Shown here one piece after another: positions 12,601 to 26,700 of a stretch of DNA of 64,000 nucleotides. The stretch is from Rhea pennata. Its lineage: Eukaryota > Chordata > Aves > Rheiformes > Rheidae. Location: assembly GCF_028389875.1 (NCBI RefSeq), contig NC_084702.1, positions 47,367,053 through 47,431,052 of the forward strand, in the 5' to 3' direction. The notes below the pieces were generated by a model, which saw nothing but the letters and a program-made list of their open reading frames with translations, was not told where the DNA came from and searched no databases. A program made the position numbers and the translations under genes. Positions within the stretch are counted from its first letter, which is position 1. Every line of letters starts with the position of its first letter.

Positions 12601-15600
12601 ATACACAAAATATCAACAAGAATTTGATGTAATTGTTTCAGGTTCAGTTAGTCTCCTGAAAGGTTCTATTTATTTATTTATTTAAAATCTTGATATATTT
12701 TATTATTTTTGTCAGTATTTTTTGTCATCTGGCAGCTCCAGATGACACTGGAGCTCTCCCACTTCCTAGAACTTTTGATGGCACAAAAGTTTTTAATTTT
12801 CCCAGGAATACAATGATAACACTGATTTATTTTCACCATGCAATATAAAAAATAAGTCTTACTTCAGATCGTTCATCTGTTTTTGGTGGGATTCCATCTT
12901 TGTAGACCCCTTTGCTCTAAAAAGAGAATTAGTTTTGCGGTGAATGGGAAAAAACAAAATACAAAAAAAGAAGAAAACATGCACAAAGAATTATTTTGTT
13001 CACGTCACTAACCTTCAACAATTTAACGTACTCTGGAGGAAGACTACCTTCCCGTTTACCCAGTTCTTCTAAGTATCTTGAAGAAATATCTTCCTATGAA
13101 AAGAATGCAAGGGTTAATATTTTTGTACCTTTGTTTACTGAACAGCTTATTGTTTCTAATGTAGAGCTATCTACAGTGATTTCTGGAAAGAAAAGGCAAG
13201 GACTGGGTAGGACAGAAGGACGGTCTTGGAGCATGACCTGGCAGTGTCTTTCAGAACCTAGCGTCATGCACAAGCATCTCAACTTGCTTCAACAAGAGAT
13301 GCCATCTAGCAAAACTCTGCATCTCTGCAGTCAGGTTCCTTCTGCAGTAAGGCATTCCAATGTCTCAGGCCACAGAATACATTACTCTATCTGGATTGAA
13401 TTTTAAATATTTATGAATTCTGAAGTTTTTATCACGGGTGACTATTACATTGAACTAGTAATCTTAATATTCTTTATGCAACTCTCATGTTCAAACTTGG
13501 AGAAGTATGCGTTCTTCCCCAAATTCTCAACGCTTTACTGTGCTGCAAGTAGAAAAAAAAGCTCCTAGCTAAGCCTCCACCATTGACTTTTGTAAATCTG
13601 GTAGAGAACATGCTTGGAAGTCAGTGAAAAGAGCAGTGAACTTTCTTGACATTTCACTGTTTTCTACTGCAATATATACATAATTATATCATTTCTGTAT
13701 TACTAAAAACAACACTAAACTGCAACTATGCAAACACTATTTTACTTCTTAGCAAACTAAAGTGCCAATCACTAGATCAATGTAATAGTGAGCAACTACA
13801 CACATTTTAAAAGATGAATCTTCTATAAATAAATAATAACAACAAAAATATATACATATATATGCACATATAAAATACCGTAACTTCCGGACCAGTGTAA
13901 ACTGGACTAGTAGGCACATCTTCTTCAGGTCCACCTAGAGTATCTATTAGGCTATCCAGTGCAGACTCATCCATAGCAGGCTAAAAAATATGCAGAGGTT
14001 TATAGAAGTTATTATTCTGTGCAAAGAAAACCAGTTTTGAATCATGTGGAGAATTTGTAGAGAATTCCCCAAAACAAAACCAAAAGCTTGTTCTGAGCAA
14101 GTCCAATACTTGTTAAACATTTGTTCTTAAAATCCTCTCTCCGTGTCAGTAATAAGATTACTTCTATTTATATACCACCTGATACATCTATATATGTGTA
14201 TGTATATATGTATGTCTATGTATATGCACACACATGAATATACACTTAAAAGAATATAACTGAAGATTACATTTAATTAGCTTTTTGTTGACAACAACAC
14301 TAGATGCAGTAAAAAGTGATTCTAAGTAAGCCCTATTAGATAAAACACAAATGGCATACCAGTATTTAGTTAGGTATTCTTTTAGATAGTTCTTCACCAC
14401 TGTACATAACTACTACATAGGAATACTTCAGCAATTGCCAGTTTAGTTTCTTTATGCTGCAAAATGGATGAAATGAAGTGCTACAGGCAGATTTTTTTTT
14501 TATAAGGAAAGCTTTTGTCTGAGGCTATATTTACCATTTATTTATTTACCTCAGTGGTTGACTCGTCAGCTGTAGTAGCCAAACTTGCAACAGCACCAGC
14601 TGCACCTGCAAGGGCTGCACCATCTGATACAGACTTGTTTTCAGACTTAGCCTGGAGAAATAAGAGAAAGGGTGTGAGACAGCATTATTACATGACCTTA
14701 TGTTAAAAATTCTAGAGACAAAAGTAAGTAAAACAGAGACATTCCACTGAGGTATGTATATCCATCATTCATGTTCTTTTATGCTTCCACAAAAAGCAGA
14801 TAAAGGCTGCTTCTACTTACTGGTTGAGTGGTCTGGAAGACAGGTAGCTGCAGTTTGCTTGATAATACCAAGTCTAGGCTAAAAAAATCCAACTCAGAAA
14901 CTGCATATATATATTTTTGACTCAGCAATAGGCTAAAATCCTGCACAGCTTCCAGAAGCTGAATTTTGGAGCAGCCTAAAGGAAGTTTGTCATACACACT
15001 TTTTAAAATAGCATGGTTTCAGACTTCTTCTACATTGTGATTTTTGTGGCCTAGTCCGGTTTTACAACATTCAGCATTCTTGATTCAGATTTCTATTCCC
15101 TGTAATAGCAAACCAATAAAAATTGGATTTCTACTTTTACTATACCTTTGCTCTTTCTGTGGAGGTTGGTTGTGAGGGTTGATCAGTTTGACTGGTAGTT
15201 CCTTTTCCTGTATCGTTTGGTTTAGAAGCTGTTGTCACAGAAGGTCCTATTTGGCTTTTTCCCTACGTAGAGAAAAACATTGCTACTTGATTATTTTGGG
15301 GTTCTTTTTCTTCTTTCTCTCTTTTGTATTAAAAACAAAAACAAAAAAATACCACAAGAAAACCCCAAAGGAAAAAAAAAAGATATAACTTACATCACTG
15401 GTTTCCTTTTGGTTATCTTCAGTCGGTTTTTTACTTTGAGAGTCTGTTGGCTGTCATTAAATAAAAATTTGAGATCTTTTACTCTTATCACCACTCAATA
15501 CAATGGGACGAGATCTAGACTAGTTCAATAAATACATCTACAAATAAACAGTTTGACTGACTGAAGTCATTAGATAGGAAATAATATTTCCTATCATCTA

Positions 15601-18600
15601 GGGAAATTCAGTAAACTCAGGCTACATAAAGGAAGGTGCACTTCCTGCCTAGAATATACACTCTGAAGTGGACAATCCTTTAAACATTTATCTACATAGG
15701 GCTTACTACAATGGAAAAGGTGAAAGCCAAAGCTGTATCACTACACCCATACTTTAAAAGACCTTCTCATTTTCAAATTACTTTATTTTTAGCCAGCTAC
15801 ATATGCACCTCCCTCCCTGACACACATATGCAGTTTTAGAAGAGGCAGTAATAACTCTACTTTCAAACTATATTCACAGGGGAAGGCACAGTTCACATTT
15901 GGCTAGAGAAGCTGGCAGATGTACAGCCATTGCTAGCTACTGTATGAGGAGGAAAAACATGCTTATGGTACTTTCTACCAGTCACTTATCCTTAATTGTA
16001 TTTTAAATTATGTTTTCAGATAGTCAAAAAATAAATGGAAATCAACTTTTCTTATACACTCTTGCAAAACTACAGCTCTCTACCCAATTACCTCCTCCCG
16101 CCCTTTTGCAAATTAAGACTGAAATAACTTTGCTTTTGTGCTTTGAATTTCGAGAGATTTCTTTGTTTTCGGGGAAAGGAGGCTGCTTGCTTTTATACTT
16201 AGGATAATTTATTTTTTCTTTAAAAGCCTTCAGTTTTTCTGTTCTCCTTGGGCTGAGCATGGAGGTAAGTAAGGAAAGAGGGGTAAAAAGGGAAGGAATT
16301 TCAATCCTCCCTAAAATGTTTGAGTCAATTTACTACAAAAACTAGTATTACAGCAAACAACAGAGGAAAAAACCCAGAGCTTGCAACTGATGTACGAGTA
16401 AATTCCATACCATGTCTCAGATCAACTATTCAGGAAAAGTAAAGACACCAGCTTTCTCCACTTCTTCCTACCTGCACTTAACTTGACTAAGCATGAGCTG
16501 GACTTAGAACTTGTTATCAGAAGGTTTCTTAAGCAGTTGCCAAGTGCTGATGCACACTAGCTGTTCTCCTACAATACATCTCCACACCTGCCAGCTCCTG
16601 AGCTCTTCTGCACACAGGTAGGTTTCTCTCTACTCACGCAGCAGTTTCATGTGGCACAGAAGTAGCAAAGGATTTAGCTTGTCATTTCAAAGTCAGTCAG
16701 AAAGCAAAGTAAAACAAATCACCAAGCGTGAAAAATGAGCACTTACCTTGGTTGACTGTGCGGTTTTTCCAGGTTCTGTTTTGGTTGTTGGTGTGGGCTG
16801 AAATATAAGCAGTGTACATACAGACAGAGATTAACACGCTTGGTCATTTTTAAGGGGTCAATTTATTAAAAGAGCAGTATCTTTATATCAGATAGATTCA
16901 TTCTTGAGAGCACATGTATTACACAACTAACACATAATGTTTTGATTTTGGCAGTTTACAAGACTGGCACATAACTCCATTCAGGTGTTCTAGGAGTAGT
17001 AAAATGCGCACGTGCACGCACATACGTCATATAAATATTTAACTTAAGGAATGAAAAGAGGGAGAAGGAGGACTTTAAATGCAATAAACATCTGAAAAAT
17101 TTCTGCAGCCACACCACAAAAATCTATTCTTATGATTCACCTGAAGTCAAAGTACAGTAAACAATAAATTAATCCCAACAGAAACATGCAAGAACAAAAG
17201 ACTAAAAAGCAAAAGGATCGTTATATTTGATAAGAAAGAAGAAACATGAAAATGGTAGACTCTTCACCGTATCTTATTAATGTTTTTGCTGCTACTATTT
17301 TAACTGTGCTATGATTAACACTAGAAGAGCCAATGTGGCCACTGGAAAGTCACCTGGAGACTCTGAAGGAGAATTAGTCAAAGGCTGTCGACTAATGCAT
17401 GAGCCTCACAAGTTCTAGCTGCAGAATCACCAGGGGAGAACATGAACTCAGAGTGTGATTTGGTCTATTACTGCTAGAAATAGCACTAGGTGGAAAGACT
17501 CTAAAGTTAGATAGAGAGATATAAATCCACGTACATGCCATGCAACAGAGCACACGTTCCTGAGCCAGCACCCACAAAGACGGGTAACAGTCGCAGGGCA
17601 GAGCTCCACAGGGGTGCAACAGCTCCGTACGGAAAGCAGTGCAAGTCGTAGCAGTGCTACTCGATCCCGGGACCTTTCCTCCTCTGGTATCACTGGTATC
17701 ACTATGCTTCCTCTAGTGGCAGCTGACACCAGCACCGCATTTCACAGCATGGCATACACATGCAGCAAGAGGATTTTCAGACTCCGCTTAGGAAATACGG
17801 GGCCACAGACAGAAACCCTCCATATCTGTACAATACACTGAATGCATTTAAAGATGCTGAGGGACAAGTTATAGACTTTTTTTTAAAAAAGTCATTATTT
17901 AAAACTCAGTGAAGAAACAACAAAAAATTCAACCAGACTGTAATTTAAAGATGAAGTTTGTTATTGCACTTTTGCAAGTTCTTCTCATCTCAGCTGCCAA
18001 ACATTAATTACTGTTTAGGTATATCCAGCTTATATTTGTTAGCTGATTACCCACAAAAATTTGCTAAACAGTTTATCATTTTTATGCAAGTATTCATACC
18101 CCAAAACAGAACCACAAGTACTTGGTTGTGAAATCCTGAACATGTATGTGTAGATATCTCGCCACAAGCTCAGCAAAGGTCCTGAAGCTGTAGACCACAG
18201 CGAAGAACACAACACCACATGAAAGTGTGGTGCTTTCTTTAATGCAAAGAATAGCATTAAAAGAAAAAAAAAAGCACAGAAAGCAAACTATTTCTACAGA
18301 TGAAAGCCAAAAATTTCCTGGAAAAAAAATTATAAAAAAAAGAATATTGTTAAACCTCCCAGATTCTCCCTTTGGATTTTCTCTTCATGTGAACCGTGAA
18401 TAAAACAGGATACTTCTCAGGTTCAGTCAATACTTTATGTATATGTCTCCTATACATATATATGCTTACCATATGGTTAATGCAAAGACACTCACATCTG
18501 TATGTGCACCTGTACACTACTTAATTCTATGTTCAAAAAGGTAGTCCTAAGTTTTCAGTTTTTAGCTTGAAAAGGTTAGATATATTTATATACCAACTGA

Positions 18601-20689
18601 AGCAAAAATTCAGTTAGACACAAGATGTTCTTAGTTGGCAGCTAGGGCACAAAAAATGCCACAGAAGCAAAAGAACGAGGCTCAAGAAACATATGGTCTC
18701 AATAATTTATTTCCAAACTGTGGTGGGCTTACAGGGAAGGTGGCAATGTGAAGAAGCATGACAAAAAGATTGTAATTGAAGATTATTAGCTAATGACTAA
18801 TGGCTTCAGAGCTAAGTGGTTAGCATTTTAATGGTGTCAACATCCTACAGCATCAGACACCATTTACTAGCAACTACATGCCATTTTTTTTTTTTATGTA
18901 TTGTAAATATCATTGACTACTTAGTGTATTTTATTGACTAGGTTATGTGTTATTTGTTATTCTTGTATAGCTTTTAAAAATCTACAAAACTGCTCCTGCT
19001 ATAAGTTTACGACAATGCTGCAGAATATATGGACTGACACGTACAACACTTTGATTCAAGACTTCTTTAAAAACATCTAAAGACGTTAAGGTCACATTAA
19101 ATAAATGACCCTGAATGCACACGTGCGCACACCCACCCATACCCCTCTACTTGGGCACACTTCTGGCCATAACGTTCAATTCTAATGATACAGATTTATT
19201 CTTGGACAAATCAAAGCAGTGCTCTCACACCTTCAGCATGAGGCTATACACTGAAAGTCAACATTTAGTCATCTTTTAAACACAATCAATTGTGAGCAGT
19301 CATAGTGTGAAGCCACAGCATCCGTTCATAACATACACTGATCTCCTACAGAGGAAAGACGCTGCACTTCTCCTTATGCTACCTAGACCCAGCTGCACCG
19401 TGCCAGCATCTGTGAGGCCACACGTTAAACTGACCCACGAAATTGGAAAATAGTCTGGGAAAGAAAAATTCTTTTTCAGCTAGATCAGTTTTCTTATTCA
19501 CTTAATAGTGCAGATGCGCAAATGTTTACATCAGCAAAAGGAAGAAACTGAAGAGGAAATCTTTTCCTCAATGGCAGTCAGTACTTGCACCCTGCTCCCC
19601 CTATTCCTCCAACAAAATCCACTGGGTTCCTGCCCTCACTTCCAAACCTCTGACCACCTCACTTAACCCTTTGGACATTGCCACAAAACAAGAAATTCCA
19701 CATTCATCTCAGCTGCACTAACTCCCAGGTTTTTCAACGTGGCATAAAACTGCGAGAGACAAAGGATTTATGTACAGATCTGAAAGCTAAAGAGGGTCCA
19801 GAGGACCTTTAGGGAAAGTGGTACAATAGAGAGACTCTAAGAAAGAGAAGTGAGACTTGGTCACAGCAGGGTGTAGAGTTGGAGTGATTCACTTGCGAGA
19901 AATTTGGGATTAGAAATTAAAGCTCCAATACTCAGGAACTATTTCTTTTCAAAGACTAATGTCAAAATGCAGATAATCTGCTTAACCAAGAAGGAAAACT
20001 TAAATAACACCACACCTTTAAAATAAAATTGTCATATATATGCAAACGCAGGATAGTGTTTCAGAGGGACTGGTGTTTACCAGTCTTTCAGCACTGAAGT
20101 TTACGCCTCTGCTGCAGTAGCTCTGTTTCATCTTGCAAACACCAGCTTTATTGATTTCATTAGAAATTTACCCCATTCTTCTGAGAGTTATTTCAAGACA
20201 TAACTAAAAAAAAGACAATATCTATTTTTAGATATCTGGCTGAATTCAATAACAGAGAACGGTATCAGAAATGAACATCATACAAATGAGTTTGCTCACA
20301 AACGTAAAAGGAATTTGAAATTGAAGACTGACAGATCCTTTTGTGTATGATGATTATTATTCACAAATAAAAGGTTTAATTGTTCCCCAGCTCACTACTA
20401 CCAGTGTAGGTCTTACATATTGTGGGAGCATGTGGAAGAAAAAGGTTATAAAAACTAAACACATTGGCCTTCTGTAGCTATTTGTTCTGAAAGAAAATAT
20501 TTGAAGACATACTCATGCATGACTATAGTGGTGTTTAGAGGAACAAGAGCTGAAAAAGGAAATGGATACTTCTTACAAAGACTTCTTCGTTCAGAAAAGT
20601 TCAAAAGATTCGTGAGTCCTTGCTCAAAGTCTACAGGCAAGCATTAACTTTGCCTGTGTACCTGGACAAAAGAAGTCTGTTTCAGCAAG

Positions 20690-20723
<34 letters not shown>

Positions 20724-23700
20724 GGCATTGCCCATTGGTCAGTAAGTGATCCTGATACTGCTTATCACCTCCATCTATGACCTAGCTGAAGATGGGCTTC
20801 CTCATCAAGTCTATGGACAATAAAAAGCTAAGGGGAGGCAGCTGATGCACCAGAGGGTAGGGCTGCTGGTCAGAAAGACCTCAACAGGCTGGAAAGAGAG
20901 ATTGTCAGAAACCTCAGGAAAATTCAAAGACAAAAAGGCACCCATACCTAGAACTGAAGAGCCCACACAGCATTACAGGCTGTGAGCCAATGCTATAGAA
21001 AGCAGCTCTGCAGACACAGACCTGGAGGGCCTCATGGACAGTAAGTGGAACATGAGTCAGTAGCATGCCCCTGCAGTGAGCAGAACTAATTGCATATTGG
21101 GCTTCATTATTAAAAGCAGTCTGAGGCACTGCTGAGGGAAAAGACTATTTCCCTCTGCTCAGCACTTCTGAGACCACATCTGGAATATTATGTCCAGGTT
21201 TGAACTCTCCAATGCAAGACAACAACAAACAACAATAATGAAGGTGATCAAACATCAGAGTTGGCTCCTCAAGAGAGGCCGTGCAACCTGCACACTTAAA
21301 GATACTCGAAGCTTGCCAGACAAGGCCCTGAGCACTCTGATACAACTTCAGAGCTGTTCCTGCACAGACTGGGGGCTGAACCAAGGGGACCTCCAGGAGC
21401 CCCTTCCAACACCGCTGCTCTACAGTTGTACAGGTACTATTTCTTCAGGTATACACAGCGTACAAACAAGTCCTAAGCTTTACCATTGCACAAGTCCTTG
21501 TTGGTCTAGTCTGATGTTCGGTATTTTTGTTGGTTTCACTATTACGGTTATGGAAAATGAAAGAACGAGGGAGGGACAGAATCATTGCTCATTACTTCAG
21601 ACAATAGTGTTAGGCAATGGGTCTAAGTGAGGTTTACTAATTTTTTCTAACACAAAGTACAGGCATTGATGATACAGCTTATGCACTGAAGAAGTTATAG
21701 TCATTAAACAAGATAAAACAAGTGTAAAGGACAAAGGGAAGGAAGCTGACAGGTAGGCACAGACATATGACTAAGAAGGTGAGATTGTACACACACTAAA
21801 AGCTGAAACTTGCCCTGAATTCTTCAAATATATGAAATTATCAATATGTAAAAAACCCTGTAATTACCCTGGGAGGAGGGCTATATACATGTCACAAAAA
21901 GTGTGACTGAATTAAAATTAGAATCATTATTGTTTTCATAAAATCCTCCAAGTATTCTTGGTAACTTTTTTTAGGTATTTTTCAAAGGAGAAATTAAGCT
22001 GCAGACAAGAAATATGCAGAGTAACAATGTGAGTCAGTATTAAAAAAAAGAAAATTCCCCTACTTTATATGTTTGTGCTTAATTTAAAAATGAGTTTCTT
22101 AGGAAATCATACCTTTGTTTCAGCTGGCTCCATAACATGTGTTTTTGATGCATCAGCAGAGGCAGACTGTTTCTGAGAAAGAAAAAGGAAAAGTTCAGTT
22201 AAATTTCACCTTTGTTATATATAATTTATATTAAGCAAGCATAAGCAACCTGAATTCATTAGATATCCAACTAAAAATAAAGAATGACTTATTACTGAAG
22301 AGTAAGAGTTACCATTTTAGGTTTTCTGCCTTGACTGTATTTCTACAATACATTTATGTAGGTTTTCTACAGCCTGCTCCCCATACATTGCATTACAGCA
22401 TTCTCTTCTCTAAGATGAACTGAAAGTAAATTTCATATTAAGTATTGAAATATTTGTAAATCCTGCTCTCCTACTGAAGCACCTACAGTTTCTCAGCAGG
22501 ATTCGTGGACAATTCAACTTTCTTTTCAAGGAAACTGGATTCTTGGATTTACTAGTTTGTCATACAAAATATTTAATACTAAATTAGCAGACTCAAAAAT
22601 GTTGAGATGAGGAGGAATAATTAATCACTATGTAACACAAGTCAAAAAGTGTTTCAGCATACCATGCAATCCTTGCACAGAAGCAGCAAATGATAATCCC
22701 TTTTTCTGGCTTCAGTGATCTTACTCTCGCTGAGAATAGCGGATGCTTTACTTTTATTCTGACTACATCTTTCTTGTCCCAGAAATGAATGTTCTAATTG
22801 TCTCATCAATATTTTATACAGATATAATACCACCTCTCTATTCCCACTTAACATCTGTCTGCCTAGCCATCCCAACAGCTGTTTCTGCCATCTCAGCCAC
22901 AGCAACGTGCTCACTCTTTATGTTCAAAAGAAAGAACAGCACAAATTCTTTTTTTTTTTTTTTTTGGATGTTTACTCATGCCACTTGCTCTATGAAAATA
23001 CATATAGTCTGAACGAATTCAGAAGCAATATTATTATTCCATATCAGGAGTGACTTCTTACTTCCGTAAGAACTCATTTTAAACATGAAATAAAACTTTA
23101 AGATACTTGGTCATTTTTAAATATATCTACCCAGCATCTTCAAAACTTTTCATAGTACACGCACTCCTCAAAAATAAGACGAAATTTAGAGAGAATTTAA
23201 AAGGTACACTCTGATGCTGGTAAGTTCCCACCTTGCTCAAATTCCAAAAAAATCAAGGACAAATACCAGCACTTTTAGTTAGTAGAATTGTCTTTAGGTC
23301 CTTCTGCCAATTTTTCATGGTTTTGTAGTTACACTTTTTTTCTCTGCTCTTCCACATTTTCACAACGTTCTGCACTGTGAGGAAAATTCGCACAGTAAAA
23401 CTGGCTATATACAAATCTAAGGACGCTCAGATGTCACTTGTGTGTGCGTGTGTTGCGGGGGGTGGTGGTGGAACATGGTTGAATGGACTTCCAGTCGAAC
23501 TGCAAACACCAGTCTTCTCATTAACATGACTAACAATAATACAGGAACTATGCGAACTGGTTAATTATCACATGCAAGAGTGTTCCACAAAGCCTTGTCT
23601 GATATTTTGCATGCCTGTAAGAGGTTTCATGACTAAATATATACTGGAGAGAATCTGCAATTGCTGTATTATTGTAAGCAAATAATTTCTGCTTCCATAT

Positions 23701-26700
23701 ATAGATAGAGATTGATTATAATAGATGAGAATATTTGAAGAGGTGGAGAGGAAAATCACGTAAGAATGTATAAAGCCTCCTACCTCAGGACAGGGAACAA
23801 ATATTTTTAACAACCTTTTTATATATTTTAACCATCACTGCCAGCTAATCTGTAAGCAAAAAAGTAATTTTTTTTTATTCTGCCCAGTAACAGACTTTCC
23901 TTTCCTTTTCATAATTTTGTATTCAATTAATCTGAATTCCTTCTGGATGACTAACAAGTATCTGTTCTACACCTCTTCACATTAATCATCCTAATCACTA
24001 TTCATTTAATAAAGATATATCATTGTATCTTGCATGGCATGATTTATTTATAACTTATCTGAGCCCTTTTTCCTCCTCCCCCTTCAAAACCTCCCACTAA
24101 ACTTTTTGCTTACAACATGCTGAACAATTCTTTACAAAGTTTCACTACAACAGCACCACGACAACCTCCAAAGATCCTCTACCACAGCGCTATCTGACCA
24201 TGACAGTGTTACTTACCATCATAGTTGCTGTAACATTGCTCCTCAGAAGGCAATCTCATTTAAGGAGGTCTATCTCAGAGGAAGCTTTACAGCTCTGTAT
24301 CTTAGTTAAAATTTCTCTCTCAAAAAAAACCCTAGCTTCTACTTCTTTCTGTGCTATCCAGCTGAAATACTTACAACTTAGTAGTAATTAGGAGACAGAT
24401 GAAGTTTAAATGCTCATGGAGGAATAAGAAAAGTTTGAGGATAGTAACAGTCAAATAAATGCCTGCTGATGAACTACTACGAAGAAGTGCCAAGCCATCC
24501 TCCTCTGTAAACACTTAGGGCTGACAGGGAAAATATGTTGTATCTTTTGCTGGAGACTCAGGCAGGGGTAGCAGGAGGGAGGGACTAGAAAGGCACAGGG
24601 CACTTCCTACTGCAGCTGATTTTCATATATAAAGAAGGTGGCACCGCACTACCTTGACCTCTCAGCTCCCTCAGAGGCAGCGTATGTCTTGGTTTCACTA
24701 CAGAGCACTTTTTTGCCTGAATTCCCCAACATCCAGAGTCTCTAGCCGTCCAGACCCCCACAAAAGAGCCCTACAAAGAGGAAGGAGGGTCCTCATCCAT
24801 CCCGGTCCTTTTGCACTCTGCCTCATGGGGTGACAACACAAGCTACAGACGTCTAAGTATTTGTTTGGTAACTACCATACAGCCTATAAGAAAGTCAGAT
24901 TATTTTTATAAGTCCACTTTTGCACGATGTCCCTTTACTGCGAGTTCTCTTGGTTTTCATTCGCGGGCTGAGGGGAAGTTACCCAACAATACGCAGCTGC
25001 TAAAAAAAACCCCTGTGCACTCTACTTGCTGCCGTCCGACAGTGTGAATAGATGAAGCCTTGTCTCCCGATGCAACACATGAACGCATGTCAGGCTTGGA
25101 GGTAAATATTAAAGTGTTGCCTAGTAACTAGCATAACTACTGCCTGACGAACAGCTCGTGGAAAAGCTGGAAAGAGACTTTAAGATAGGGAGGCACACCC
25201 TGTTCCTGTGAAGGGATGGTAAACCCCTGCCACAATTTGGGCCAAACAAGCCCTGTCCAAAAAGGCTAGATCTTCAAATAAAAAGCAGGAACAATGGGAA
25301 TTCAATTTGCCCTCAAGGTTGTGCGGTAGAGAGAGGAAAGTCACCTAAATGATTTCTAGCAGAAAAGGCCAAGTTTTTCTTGTGCTGTCGTAGATACCCC
25401 AGAAGGCAGAACATGCAACGGATGGAAAAACGAGCATCGCTGGCCGTGAGGCTTGTTCTTCCCACGCCCACACCTACGTGGGTCCTGCCCGCACAGAGGT
25501 GCTGAGGCTGGCGGACTCTATGCAGACCCCGCGCAGCGGAGAGGGGACAGCCAAGAGCTCGTGGGGAACTGCTCTGCAAACGGCTGCACGAGGAGGTAAA
25601 CTCCACTGCCAAACACCTGGGAACGCACTAACAGCAAGAGACCAGCAGAAACGCCCCAGAAAGGGCGCCAAAAGAGAGCAGGTTTTCCCGCATAACTGAG
25701 AACAGCTCAGAGCCGAAATTATTCCTTCCCTACCAAAACAGCCACCGCCTCGTCCTGGGACCAAGAGAAAATAAAACGGCCACCACCTTAGATGTGGGGG
25801 GAACTACGCCTGTTAAGCGGATCAGAAGGCCACTCCTCCACGACTCCTAAAATAAACAGTTGTAGGCAGAGTTCCCCTTCCACAGGGGACAGAAATGGCT
25901 CTCTGACAACGCGCTTGCCCGTTTTGGAGGCACGCTGTATCTGCCAGACTGCTGGAGGCTCTTCCAGCTACCTGACGCCTACCCTGTTCTGCTAATAATA
26001 TTGCCAGATAACGAGCACCGCGAAGGCTGCCCAACCGTAGCTTGTAGGCTTATCGGCCCCTCCAGCGGACGCTACAAGCCCAGGCACCAACACACAGATA
26101 TAGGAACCGACCGAGAGACTTTGGCACGCTGCTGACTGCAAGTTAGAGGATGACGTTTCAGGAAGGTCCCCTGAAAAAAAACATAGGATCTAGTTTGAGC
26201 AGAAGAGAAGGCACACCCTTAGAAATGTACTTGTTAAATTCAATCTTTATGCTACTGTTGAAAGAGAACTGTGACAAAAGGCAAAACACAGGTTAGTAAA
26301 ACAAGAACAAAAAAGTAGTTATTTAATCTTACTGTTTGTGCCCGAGAGATGAGGAAGTAAAGGGGAAAGTGCAACAGAGGAATAAAACAGAAAGAAGGTA
26401 ATCCTAAAACGAACCTTAGAAGAAAATAATTTCAACTATTCAGGAAACAGGAAGCTAAAGCCTTTGGAAAAAAAAAAAAAAAAACAGCAGGTGAAGAACT
26501 CCATGAGAGCTCTCTGTATTGAAAGCTGAAAAATCACTGAAGCTACACCATATTCAGCACAGCAACCTACCCTCAAAGCATCAACCAAAAAAATAATTTT
26601 GGGGAATCGGAAGAGGAGATAATGTCTTGAACTACAAAAGGCCACTGCCTATCTTTAGGAGAGCAGCCAGATATCAACCTATCAGTCAGCTAACTTCAAA

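Larger units (their letters stand above)
11182..16746. other. CAST introns of domain 1 and the L-domain
   Basis: Introns at 11182-11906, 12003-12162, 12259-12862, 12917-13012, 13094-13878, 13981-14549, 14652-15145 (holds the candidate poison exon), 15263-15393 and 15451-16746. No recognisable mobile element. The small open frames here are exon shadows or chance. Confidence 0.8.
16798..22112. other. CAST intron, 5.3 kb
   Basis: Contains 144-bp repeat copy A (18017-18160), a CR1 fragment (20750-21430), an A29 tract, and a GC-richer unassigned patch at about 17390-17760 with a short ggtatcact tandem near 17686. Otherwise unremarkable AT-rich sequence. Confidence 0.8.

Noticed and set aside
21190..21630. 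146-codon plus-strand open frame
   Set aside because: Lies on the CR1 fragment and is not in the element's protein frame.
26468..26484. A17 tract as a possible retroposon tail
   Set aside because: No target-site duplication or processed gene sequence adjoins it.
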